DNA of 64,000 nt from positions 27,506,501 through 27,570,500 of the forward strand of contig NC_079886.1 of the NCBI RefSeq assembly GCF_029227915.1, read 5' to 3'. Source of the stretch: Hydractinia symbiolongicarpus (taxonomy: Eukaryota > Cnidaria > Hydrozoa > Anthoathecata > Hydractiniidae). Both the position numbers and the translations under genes were made by a program. This document shows positions 49,498 through 60,482 of this stretch, in pieces (position 1 is the first letter of the stretch; every line of letters begins with the position of its first letter). Below the pieces are notes generated by a model. That model had not been told where the DNA came from. It made no database searches and saw only the letters and a list, made by a program, of their open reading frames with translations.

Positions 49498-51204
49498 TTG
49501 AAAACTACAAGTCTGATGCGTTTTAGTGGTAAAAAATTAATTTAAAAAATTGTTTGGGAAATGAGTTTACTCCCTGGGTACTTTTTTTGTATACATTCGA
49601 CAGTACGGCCAAGCCCGGGATTTGCGGGAAATCGCGGGTTTTCGTTTGCCGGCGATTAAACTTCTTTTATCCAGCGTTTCATTAAAAACGAAATTATTTT
49701 TGAAAACTACTGATCTCATGCGTTTTAGTGGTGAAAATATAATTTAAAGAATCGTTCGGGAAATGAGTTTACTCCCTGCGTACTTTCTTTGTATACTTTT
49801 GACTATACGGGCCGGGTCCGTGATTTACGGGAAATCGCGGGTTTTCGTTTGCGGGAGATTAAACTCCTTTTATTCAGCGTCTCATCAAGAATGAAATCGT
49901 TTTTGAAAACTACAAGTCTTATGCGTTTTAGTGGTAAAAAATTAATTTAAAAGATTGTTCGAGAAATGAGTTTACTCCCTGGGTACTTTCTTTGTATACA
50001 TTCGACTATACGGGCCAAGCCCGGGATTTACGGGAAATCGCGGGTTTTCGTTTGCCGGCGATTAAACTTTTTTTATTCAGCGTCTCATCAAAAATGTAAT
50101 TATTTTTGAAAACTAAAAGTCTCATGCGTTTTAGTGGTGAAAATATAATTTAAAGAATCGTTCGGAAAATGATTTTACTCCCTGCGTACTTTTTCGTATA
50201 CTTTTGACTTTACGGGCCGGGTCCGGGATTTACGGGAAATCGGGGATTTTCGTTTGCCGGAGATTAAACTCCTTTTATTCAGAGTCTCATCAAAAATGAA
50301 ATCGTTTTTGAAAACAACAAGTCTTATGCGTTTTAGTGGTAAAAAATTAATTTAAAAAATCGTTCGGGAAATGAGTTTACTCCCAGTTTACTTTCTTTGT
50401 ATACATTCGAATATACAGGTCAAGCCCGGGACTATACGGGTCAAGCTTCCTTGGTTTTCGTTTGCCGGCGATTAAACTCCTTTTATTCAACGTCTCATCA
50501 AAAATGAAATCGTTTTTGAAAACTACAAGTCTCATGCGTTTTAGTGGTGAAAAAATAATTTAAAAAATCGTTCGGGAAATGAGTTTACTCCCTGCGTACT
50601 TTCTTTGTATACTTTTGACCATACGGGACGGGTACGGGATTTACGGGAAATCGCAGGTTCTCGTTTGCCGGCGATTAAACTCCTTTTATTCAGCGTCTCA
50701 TCAAAAATGAAATCATTTTTGAAAACTACATGTCTCATGCGTTTTAGTGGTGACAACTAATTAAAAGAATCGTTCGGGAAATGAGTTTACTCCCAGTTTA
50801 CTTTTTTTGTATACATTCGACTATACGGCCAAGCCCGGGATTTACGGGAAATCGCGGGTTTTCGTTTGCGGGCGATTAAACTTCTTTTATTCAGCGTCTC
50901 ATCAAAAACGAAATTATTTTTGAAAACTACAAGATTCATGCGTTTTGGTGGTGAAAAATAATTTAAAGAATCGTTCGGGAAATGAGTTTACTCCCTGGGT
51001 ACTTTCTTTGTATACATTCGACTATACGGGCCGAGTCTGGGATTTACGGGAAATCGCGGGATTTCGTTTGCCGGAGATTAAACTCCTTTTATTCAGCGTC
51101 TTATCAAGAATGAAATCGTTTTTGAAAACTACAAGTCTTATGCGTTTTAGTGGTAAGAAATTAATTTAAAAAATTGTTCGGGAAATGAGTTTACTCCCTG
51201 GGTA
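49498..51204 (+). repeat. Mixed monomers between the palindrome region and the trimer region
   Basis: About eight and a half monomers with GAAAATATAATTT, GGGCCGGGTCCGGG and CCGGAGATT variants and no clean higher-order unit that I could define. Oddities are GTGACAACTAATTAAAAG near 50,750-50,767 and a shortened ACTTTTTCGTATAC near 50,190. A monomer with GGTAAGAAATT at 51,151 has a relative at 57,831. Confidence 0.65.
50430..50446 (+). repeat. Internal 17-bp duplication, case 7
   Basis: GACTATACGGGTCAAGC in its unaltered form, followed by TTCCTTGG in place of TTCCCGGG. The upstream partner is degraded (GAATATACAGGTCAAGC). Confidence 0.85.
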
Positions 51205-53633
51205 CTTTCTTTGTATACATTCGACTATACGGCCAAGCCCGGGATTTACGGGAAATCGCGGGTTTTCGTTTGCCGGCGATTAAACTTCTTTTATTCAGCG
51301 TCTCATTGAAAACGAAATTATTTTTGAAAACTACAAATCTCATACGTTTTAGTGGTGAAAATATAATTTAAAGAGTCGTTCGGGAAATGAGTTTACTCCA
51401 TGCGGACTTTCTTTGTATACTTTTGACTATACGGGCCGGGTCCGGGATTTACAGGAAATCGCGAATTTCTGTTTGCCGGAGATTAAACTCCTTTTATTCA
51501 GCGTCTCATCAAGAATGAAATCGTTTTTGAAAACTACAAGTCTTATGCGTTTTAGTGGTAAAAAATTAATTTAAAAAATTGTTCGGGAAATGAGTTTACT
51601 CCCAGTTTACTTTCTTTGTATACATTCGACTATACGGCCAAGCCCGGGATTTACGGGAAATCGCGGGTTTTCGTTTGCCGGCGATTAAACTTCTTTTATT
51701 CAGCGTCTCATCAAGAATGAAATCGTTTTTGAAAACTACAAGTCTTATGCGTTTTAGTGGTAAAAAATTAATTTAAAAAATTGTTCGGGAAATGAGTTTA
51801 CTCCCTGCGTACTTTCTTTGTATACTTTTTACTATACGGGCCGAGTCTGGGATTTACGGGAAATCGCGGTTTTCGTTTGCCGGAGATTAAACTTCTTTTA
51901 TTCAGCGTCTCATTGAAAACGAAATTATTTTTGAAAACTACAAATCTCATGCGTTTTAGTGGTGAAAATATAATTTAAAGAATCGTTCGGGAAATGAGTT
52001 TACTCCCTGCGTACTTTCTTTGTATACTTTTGACTATACGGGCCGGGTCCGGGATTTACAGGAAATCGCGGGTTTTCGTTTGCCGGAGATTAAACTCCTT
52101 TTATTCAGCGTCTCATCAAGAATGAAATCGTTTTTGAAAACTACAAGTCTTATGCGTTTTAGTGGTAAAAAATTAATTTAAAATATTGTTCGGGAAATGA
52201 GTTTACTCCCAGTTTACTTTCTTTGTATACATTCGACTATACGGCCAAGCCCGGGATTTACGGGAAATCGCGGGTTTTCGTTTGCCGGCGATTAAACTTC
52301 TTTTATTCAGCGTCTCATCAAGAATGAAATCGTTTTTGAAAACTACAAGTCTTATGCGTTTTAGTGGTAAAAAATTAATTTAAAAAATTGTTCGGGAAAT
52401 GAGTTTACTCCCTGCGTACTTTCTTTGTATACTTTTTACTATACGGGCCGAGTCTGGGATTTACGGGAAATCGCGGTTTTCGTTTGCCGGAGATTAAAGT
52501 CGTTTTATTCAGCGTCTCATCAAAAATGAAATCATTTTTGAAAACTACAAGTCTCATGCGTTTTAGTGGTAAAAAATTAATTTAAAAAATTGTTCGGGAA
52601 ATGAGTTTACTCCCTGCGTACTTTCTTTGTATACTTTTTACTATACGGGCCGAGTCTGAGATTTACGGGAAATCGCGGTTTTCGTTTGCCGGAGATTAAA
52701 CTTCTTTTATTCAGCGTCTCATTGAAAACGAAATTATTTTTGAAAACTACAAATCTCATGCGTTTTAGTGGTGAAAATATAATTTAAAGAATCGTTCGGG
52801 AAATGAGTTTACTCCCTGCGTACTTTCTTTGTATACTTTTGACTATACGGGCCGGGTCCGGGATTTACAGGAAATCGCGGGTTTTCGTTTGCCGGAGATT
52901 AAACTCCTTTTATTCAGCGTCTCATCAAGAATGAAATCGTTTTTGAAAACTACAAGTCTTATGCGTTTTAGTGGTAAAAAATTAATTTAAAATATTGTTC
53001 GGGAAATGAGTTTACTCCCAGTTTACTTTCTTTGTATACATTCGACTATACGGCCAAGCCCGGGATTTACGGGAAATCGCGGGTTTTCGTTTGCCGGCGA
53101 TTAAACTTCTTTTATTCAGCGTCTCATCAAGAATGAAATCGTTTTTGAAAACTACAAGTCTTATGCGTTTTAGTGGTAAAAAATTAATTTAAAAAATTGT
53201 TCGGGAAATGAGTTTACTCCCTGCGTACTTTCTTTGTATACTTTTTACTATACGGGCCGAGTCTGGGATTTACGGGAAATCGCGGTTTTCGTTTGCCGGA
53301 GATTAAAGTCGTTTTATTCAGCGTCTCATCAAAAATGAAATCATTTTTGAAAACTACAAGTCTCATGCGTTTTAGTGGTGAAAAAATAATTTAAAGAATC
53401 GTTCGGGAAATGAGTTTACTCCCTGGGTACTTTCTTTGTATACATTCGACTATACGGGCCAAGCCCGGGATTTACGGAAAATCGCTGGTTTTCGTTTGCC
53501 GGCGATTATACTTCTTTTATTCAGCGTCTCATCAAAAATGAAATCATTTTTGAAAACTACAAGTATCATGCGTTTTAGTGGTGAAAATATAATTTAAAGA
53601 ATCGTTCGGGAAATGAGTTTACTTCCTGAGTAC
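51205..53633 (+). repeat. 12-monomer block, right domain, copy 1
   Basis: Matches 53,634-55,860. Markers: AAATCTCATACG (about 51,333 and 53,762), CATGCGGACTTTC, GCGAATTTCTGTTTG, TTTTTACTATACGGG, GAGTCTGAGATTT, ATTAAAGTCGTTTT, GGAAAATCGCTGG and ACTTCCTGAGTAC. The early shift is 2,429 bp and the later shift about 2,227 bp. Confidence 0.85.
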
Positions 53634-55860
53634 TTTCTTTGTATACATTCGACTATACGGCCAAGCCCGGGATTTACGGGAAATCGCGGGTTTTCGTTTG
53701 CCGGCGATTAAACTTCTTTTATTCAGCGTCTCATTGAAAACGAAATTATTTTTGAAAACTACAAATCTCATACGTTTTAGTGGTGAAAATATAATTTAAA
53801 GAGTCGTTCGGGAAATGAGTTTACTCCATGCGGACTTTCTTTGTATACTTTTGACTATACGGGCCGGGTCCGGGATTTACAGGAAATCGCGAATTTCTGT
53901 TTGCCGGAGATTAAACTCCTTTTATTCAGCGTCTCATCAAGAATGAAATCGTTTTTGAAAACTACAAGTCTTATGCGTTTTAGTGGTAAAAAATTAATTT
54001 AAAAAATTGTTCGGGAAATGAGTTTACTCCCAGTTTACTTTCTTTGTATACATTCGACTATACGGCCAAGCCCGGGATTTACGGGAAATCGCGGGTTTTC
54101 GTTTGCCGGCGATTAAACTTCTTTTATTCAGCGTCTCATCAAGAATGAAATCGTTTTTGAAAACTACAAGTCTTATGCGTTTTAGTGGTAAAAAATTAAT
54201 TTAAAAAATTGTTCGGGAAATGAGTTTACTCCCTGCGTACTTTCTTTGTATACTTTTTACTATACGGGCCGAGTCTGGGATTTACGGGAAATCGCGGTTT
54301 TCGTTTGCCGGAGATTAAACTTCTTTTATTCAGCGTCTCATTGAAAACGAAATTATTTTTGAAAACTACAAATCTCATGCGTTTTAGTGGTGAAAATATA
54401 ATTTAAAGAATCGTTCGGGAAATGAGTTTACTCCCTGCGTACTTTCTTTGTATACTTTTGACTATACGGGCCGGGTCCGGGATTTACAGGAAATCGCGGG
54501 TTTTCGTTTGCCGGAGATTAAACTCCTTTTATTCAGCGTCTCATCAAGAATGAAATCGTTTTTGAAAACTACAAGTCTTATGCGTTTTAGTGGTAAAAAA
54601 TTAATTTAAAATATTGTTCGGGAAATGAGTTTACTCCCAGTTTACTTTCTTTGTATACATTCGACTATACGGCCAAGCCCGGGATTTACGGGAAATCGCG
54701 GGTTTTCGTTTGCCGGCGATTAAACTTCTTTTATTCAGCGTCTCATCAAGAATGAAATCATTTTTGAAAACTACAAGTCTCATGCGTTTTAGTGGTAAAA
54801 AATTAATTTAAAAAATTGTTCGGGAAATGAGTTTACTCCCTGCGTACTTTCTTTGTATACTTTTTACTATACGGGCCGAGTCTGAGATTTACGGGAAATC
54901 GCGGTTTTCGTTTGCCGGAGATTAAACTTCTTTTATTCAGCGTCTCATTGAAAACGAAATTATTTTTGAAAACTACAAATCTCATGCGTTTTAGTGGTGA
55001 AAATATAATTTAAAGAATCGTTCGGGAAATGAGTTTACTCCCTGCGTACTTTCTTTGTATACTTTTGACTATACGGGCCGGGTCCGGGATTTACAGGAAA
55101 TCGCGGGTTTTCGTTTGCCGGAGATTAAACTCCTTTTATTCAGCGTCTCATCAAGAATGAAATCGTTTTTGAAAACTACAAGTCTTATGCGTTTTAGTGG
55201 TAAAAAATTAATTTAAAATATTGTTCGGGAAATGAGTTTACTCCCAGTTTACTTTCTTTGTATACATTCGACTATACGGCCAAGCCCGGGATTTACGGGA
55301 AATCGCGGGTTTTCGTTTGCCGGCGATTAAACTTCTTTTATTCAGCGTCTCATCAAGAATGAAATCGTTTTTGAAAACTACAAGTCTTATGCGTTTTAGT
55401 GGTAAAAAATTAATTTAAAAAATTGTTCGGGAAATGAGTTTACTCCCTGCGTACTTTCTTTGTATACTTTTTACTATACGGGCCGAGTCTGGGATTTACG
55501 GGAAATCGCGGTTTTCGTTTGCCGGAGATTAAAGTCGTTTTATTCAGCGTCTCATCAAAAATGAAATCATTTTTGAAAACTACAAGTCTCATGCGTTTTA
55601 GTGGTGAAAAAATAATTTAAAGAATCGTTCGGGAAATGAGTTTACTCCCTGGGTACTTTCTTTGTATACATTCGACTATACGGGCCAAGCCCGGGATTTA
55701 CGGAAAATCGCTGGTTTTCGTTTGCCGGCGATTATACTTCTTTTATTCAGCGTCTCATCAAAAATGAAATCATTTTTGAAAACTACAAGTATCATGCGTT
55801 TTAGTGGTGAAAATATAATTTAAAGAATCGTTCGGGAAATGAGTTTACTTCCTGAGTACT
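53634..55860 (+). repeat. Same block, copy 2, one monomer shorter
   Basis: The change in shift from 2,429 to 2,227 bp shows that one monomer was gained or lost between AAATCTCATACG and GAGTCTGAGATTT. The monomer before GAGTCTGAGATTT reads CATCAAGAATGAAATCATT here, an apparent hybrid of two monomers in copy 1. Confidence 0.8.
54339..54945 (+). repeat. Three-monomer unit (X-Y-Z), example copy
   Basis: X has CTCATTGAAAACG, GAAAATATAATTT and ATTTACAGGAAATCG. Y has CATCAAGAATGAAATCG, TTTAAAATATTG and CTCCCAGTTTAC. Z has AAAAAATTGTTCGGG, TTTTTACTATACGGG and a one-base loss giving AATCGCGGTTTTCG. The order X-Y-Z, with extra Z-like monomers or substitutions, recurs from about 51.3 to 58 kb; X starts near 51,304, 51,911, 52,719, 53,732, 54,339, 54,946, 56,568, 57,173 and 57,983. 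Confidence 0.8.
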
Positions 55861-56339
55861 TTCTTTGTACACTTTTGACTATACGGGCCGGGTCCGGGAT
55901 TTAGGGGAAATCGCGGGTTTTCGTTTGCCGGAGATTAAAGTCGTTTTATTCAGCGTCTCATCAAAAATGAAATCATTTTTGAAAACTACAAGTCTCATGC
56001 GTTTTAGTGGTGAAAAAATAATTTAAAGAATCGTTCGGGAAATGAGTTTACTCCCTGGGTACTTTCTTTGTATACATTCGACTATACGGGCCAAGCCCGG
56101 GATTTACGGAAAATCGCTGGTTTTCGTTTGCCGGCGATTATACTTCTTTTATTCAGCGTCTCATCAAAAATGAAATCATTTTTGAAAACTACAAGTCTCA
56201 TGCGTTTTAGTGGTGAAAATATAATTTAAAGAATCGTTCGGGAAATGAGTTTACTTCCTGAGTACTTTCTTTGTACACTTTTGACTATACGGGCCGGGTC
56301 CGGGATTTACGGGAAATCGCGGGTTTTCGTTTGCCGGAG
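55530..56339 (+). repeat. 405-bp two-monomer tandem pair
   Basis: ATTAAAGTCGTTTT, GGAAAATCGCTGG, GATTATACTTC, ACTTCCTGAGTAC and CTTTGTACACTTTTG occur in both halves (55,530-55,934 and 55,935-56,339). The CTTTGTACAC variant (GTATAC lost to GTACAC) is confined to this family. Confidence 0.8.
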
Positions 56340-58019
56340 ATTAAACTCATTTTATTCAACGTCTCATCAAAAATGAAATCGTTTTTGAAAACAACAAGTT
56401 TTATGCGTTTTAGTGGTAAAAAATTAATTTAAAAAATCGTTCGGTAAATGAGTTTACTCCCAGTTTACTTTCTTTGTATACATTCGACTATACGGCCAAG
56501 CCCGGGATTTACGGGAAATCGCGTGTTTTCGTTTGCCGGCGATTAAACTTCTTTTATTCAGCGTCTCATTGAAAACGAAATTATTTTTGAAAACTACAAA
56601 TCTCATGCGTTTTAGTGGTGAAAATATAATTTAAAGAATCGTTCGGGAAATGAGTTTACTCCCTGCGTACTTTCTTTGTATACTTTTGACTATACGGGCC
56701 GGGTCCGGGATTTACAGGAAATCGCGAGTTTTCGTTTGCCGGAGATTAAACTCCTTTTATTCAGCGTCTCATCAAGAATGAAATCGTTTTTGAAAACTAC
56801 AAGTCTTATGCGTTTTAGTGGTAAAAAATTAATTTAAAAAATTGTTCGGGAAATGAGTTTACTCCCAGTTTACTTTCTTTGTATACATTCGACTATACGG
56901 CCAAGCCCGGGATTTACGGGAAATCGCGGGTTTTCGTTTGCCGGCGATTAAACTTCTTTTATTCAGCGTCTCATCAAGAATGAAATCGTTTTTGAAAACT
57001 ACAAGTCTTATGCGTTTTAGTGGTAAAAAATTAATTTAAAAAATTGTTCGGGAAATGAGTTTACTCCCTGCGTACTTTCTTTGTATACTTTTTACTATAC
57101 GGGCCGAGTCTGGGATTTACGGGAAATCGCGGTTTTCGTTTGCCGGAGATTAAACTTCTTTTATTCAGCGTCTCATTGAAAACGAAATTATTTTTGAAAA
57201 CTACAAATCTCATGCGTTTTAGTGGTGAAAATATAATTTAAAGAATCGTTCGGGAAATGAGTTTACTCCCTGCGTACTTTCTTTGTATACTTTTGACTAT
57301 ACGGGCCGGGTCCGGGATTTACAGGAAATCGCGGGTTTTCGTTTGCCGGAGATTAAACTCCTTTTATTCAGCGTCTCATCAAGAATGAAATCGTTTTTGA
57401 AAACTACAAGTCTTATGCGTTTTAGTGGTAAAAAATTAATTTAAAATATTGTTCGGGAAATGAGTTTACTCCCAGTTTACTTTCTTTGTATACATTCGAC
57501 TATACGGCCAAGCCCGGGATTTACGGGAAATCGCGGGTTTTCGTTTGCCGGCGATTAAACTTCTTTTATTCAGCGTCTCATCAAGAATGAAATCGTTTTT
57601 GAAAACTACAAGTCTTATGCGTTTTAGTGGTAAAAAATTAATTTAAAAAATTGTTCGGGAAATGAGTTTACTCCCTGCGTACTTTCTTTGTATACTTTTT
57701 ACTATACGGGCCGAGTCTGGGATTTACGGGAAATCGCGGTTTTCGTTTGCCGGAGATTAAACTCCTTTTATTCAGCGTCTCATCAAGAATGAAATCGTTT
57801 TTGAAAACTACAAGTCTTATGCGTTTTAGTGGTAAGAAATTAATTTAAAAAATTGTTCGGGAAATGAGTTTACTCCCTGGGTACTTTCTTTGTATACATT
57901 CGACTATACGGCCAAGCCCGGGATTTACGGGAAATCGCGGGTTTTCGTTTGCCGGCGATTAAACTTCTTTTATTCAGCGTCTCATTGAAAACGAAATTAT
58001 TTTTGAAAACTACAAATCT

Positions 58020-58628
58020 CATGCGTTTTAGTGGTGAAAATATAATTTAAAGAATGGTTCGGGAAATGAGTTCACTCCCTGCGTACTTTCTTTGTATACT
58101 TTTGACTATACGAGCCGGGTCCGGGATTTACGGGAAATCGCGGGTTTTCGTTTGCCGGAGATTAAACTCCTTTTATTCAGCGTCTCATCAAGAATGAAAT
58201 CGTTTTTGAAAACTACAAGTCTTATGCGTTTTAGTGGTAAAAAATTAATTTAAAAAATTGATCGGGAAATGAGTTTACTCCCTGGGTACTTTCTTTGTAT
58301 ACATTTGACTAAACGGGCCAAGCCCGGGATTTTTTGGAAATCGCCGGTTTTCGTTTGCCGGCGATTAAACTTCTTTTATTCAGCGTCTCATCAAAAATGA
58401 AATCATTTTTGAAAACTAAAATTCTCATGCGTTTTAGTGGTGAAAATATAATTTAAAGAATCGTTCGGGAAATGAGTTTACTCCCTGCGTACTTTCTTTG
58501 TATACTTTTGACTATACGGGCCGGGTCCGGGATTTAGGGGAAATCGCGGGTTTTCGTTTGCCGGAGATTAAAGTCGTTTTATTCAGCGTCTCATCAAAAA
58601 TGAAATCATTTTTGAAAACTACAAATCT
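58020..58628 (+). repeat. 609-bp three-monomer unit, copy 1
   Basis: Markers are GAGTTCACTCCCTGCG, TACGAGCCGGGTCC, AAATTGATCGGG, GACTAAACGGGCC, AATCGCCGG and ACTAAAATTCTCATG. It contains the T-run variant at 58,330-58,335. Confidence 0.85.
58339..58366. repeat. Dyad B, perfect version (9-bp stem)
   Basis: AATCGCCGG (58,339-58,347) and CCGGCGATT (58,358-58,366) are perfect reverse complements around the 10-base loop TTTTCGTTTG. Most monomers carry AATCGCGGG in the left arm, which leaves one G-G mismatch in an otherwise 9-bp stem, so this is the perfected form of a dyad found throughout the array. Just upstream the normal ATTTACGGG is replaced by a T-run at 58,330-58,335, a local oddity. Confidence 0.85.
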
Positions 58629-59237
58629 CATGCGTTTTAGTGGTGAAAATATAATTTAAAGAATCGTTCGGGAAATGAGTTCACTCCCTGCGTACTTTCT
58701 TTGTATACTTTTGACTATACGAGCCGGGTCCGGGATTTACGGGAAATCGCGGGTTTTCGTTTGCCGGAGATTAAACTCCTTTTATTCAGCGTCTCATCAA
58801 GAATGAAATCGTTTTTGAAAACTACAAGTCTTATGCGTTTTAGTGGTAAAAAATTAATTTAAAAAATTGATCGGGAAATGAGTTTACTCCCTGGGTACTT
58901 TCTTTGTATACATTTGACTAAACGGGCCAAGCCCGGGATTTACCGGAAATCGCCGGTTTTCGTTTGCCGGCGATTAAACTTCTTTTATTCAGCGTCTCAT
59001 CAAAAATGAAATCATTTTTGAAAACTAAAATTCTCATGCGTTTTAGTGGTGAAAATATAATTTAAAGAATCGTTCGGGAAATGAGTTTACTCCCTGCGTA
59101 CTTTCTTTGTATACTTTTGACTATACGGGCCGGGTCCGGGATTTAGGGGAAATCGCGGGTTTTCGTTTGCCGGAGATTAAAGTCGTTTTATTCAGCGTCT
59201 CATCAAAAATGAAATCATTTTTGAAAACTACAAGTCT
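58629..59237 (+). repeat. 609-bp three-monomer unit, copy 2
   Basis: Tandem copy of 58,020-58,628 with all its markers, except that ATTTACCGG stands in place of the T-run and AATCGTTCGGG in place of AATGGTTCGGG. Confidence 0.85.
58948..58975. repeat. Dyad B, second perfect copy
   Basis: Same 9-bp stem and 10-base loop as at 58,339-58,366, in the matching position of the next 609-bp duplicate. Here the upstream block reads ATTTACCGG rather than the T-run, so the T-run arose after, or was repaired during, the duplication. Confidence 0.85.
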
Positions 59238-59690
59238 CATGCGTTTTAGTGGTGAAAAAATAATTTAAAGAATCGTTCGGGAAATGAGTTTACTCCCTGG
59301 GTACTTTCTTTGTATACATTCGACTATACGGGCCAAGCCCGGGATTTACGGAAAATCGCTGGTTTTCGTTTGCCGGCGATTATACTTCTTTTATTCAGCG
59401 TCTCATCAAAAATGAAATCATTTTTGAAAACTACAAGTCTCATGCGTTTTAGTGGTGAAAATATAATTTAAAGAATCGTTCGGGAAATGAGTTTACTTCC
59501 TGAGTACTTTCTTTGTACACTTTTGACTATACGGGCCGGGTCCGGGATTTACGGGAAATCGCGGGTTTTCGTTTGCCGGAGATTAAACTCCTTTTATTCA
59601 ACGTCTCATCAAAAATGAAATCGTTTTTGAAAACAAGAAGTTTTATGCGTTTTAGTGGTAAAAAATTAATTTAAAAAATCGTTCGGGAAA
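59180..59690 (+). repeat. Block paired with 55,937-56,447
   Basis: Shift of about 3,243 bp (16 monomers). Shared are ATTAAAGTCGTTTT, GGAAAATCGCTGG, CTTTGTACAC and the rare AAGTTTTATGCG preceded by an altered AACAACAAG or AACAAGAAG. Confidence 0.8.
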
Positions 59691-59748
59691 TGAGTTTACT
59701 CCCAGTTTACTTTCTTTGTATACATTCGACTATGCGTCTCAAGCCCGG

Positions 59749-59765
59749 GACTATACGGGTCAAGC
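59749..59765 (+). repeat. Internal 17-bp duplication, case 8
   Basis: GACTATACGGGTCAAGC followed by TTCCCGGG. The upstream partner is altered to GACTATGCGTCTCAAGC. It lies about 9 kb from the other cases, so the variant had already spread in the right domain. Confidence 0.85.
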
Positions 59766-60294
59766 TTCCCGGGTTTTCGTTTGCCGGCGATTAAACTTCT
59801 TTATTCAGCGTCTCATCAAAAACGAAATTATTTTTGAAAACTACAAGTCTCATGCGTTTTAGTGGTGAAAAATAATTTAAAGAATCGTTCGGGAAATGAG
59901 TTTACTCTCTGCGTACTTTCTTTGTATACCTTTGACTATACGGGCCGAGTCTGGGATTTACGGGAAATCACGGGTTTTCGTTTGCCGGAGATTAAACTCC
60001 TTTTATTCAGCGTCTCATCAAGAATGAAATCGTTTTTGAAAACTACAAGTCTTTTGGGTTTTAGTGGTAAAAAATTAATTTAAAAAATCGTTCGGGAAAT
60101 GACTTTACTCCCAGTTTACTTTCTTTGTATACATTCGACTATACGGGTCAAGCCCGAGATTTACGGGAACTCCCGGGTTTTCGTTTGCCGGCGATTAAAC
60201 TCCTTTTATTCAGCGTCTCCTCAAAAATGAAATCATTTTTAAAAACTACAAGTCTCATGCGTTTTAGTGGTGAAAAAATAATTTAAAAAATCGT

Positions 60295-60461
60295 TTGGAA
60301 AATGAGTTTACTCCCTGGGTACTTTCTTTGTATACATTTGAGTGTGCGGGCCGAGTCCGGGATATACGGGAAATCGCGGGTTTTCGTTTGCCGGCGATTA
60401 AACTCCTTTTATTCAGCGTCTCATCAAAAATGAAATCATTTTTGAAAACTACAAGTCTCAT
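60295..60461 (+). repeat. Isolated left-domain-like monomer in the right domain
   Basis: ATTTGAGTGTGCGGGCCGAG followed by CCGGGATATACGGG resembles the CACTGTACGGGCCGAGTCCGTGATATAC type of 4-41 kb, which is otherwise missing here. Either an old shared ancestor or a conversion tract. Confidence 0.6.
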
Positions 60462-60482
60462 GCGTCTTAGTGGTGAAAAAAT

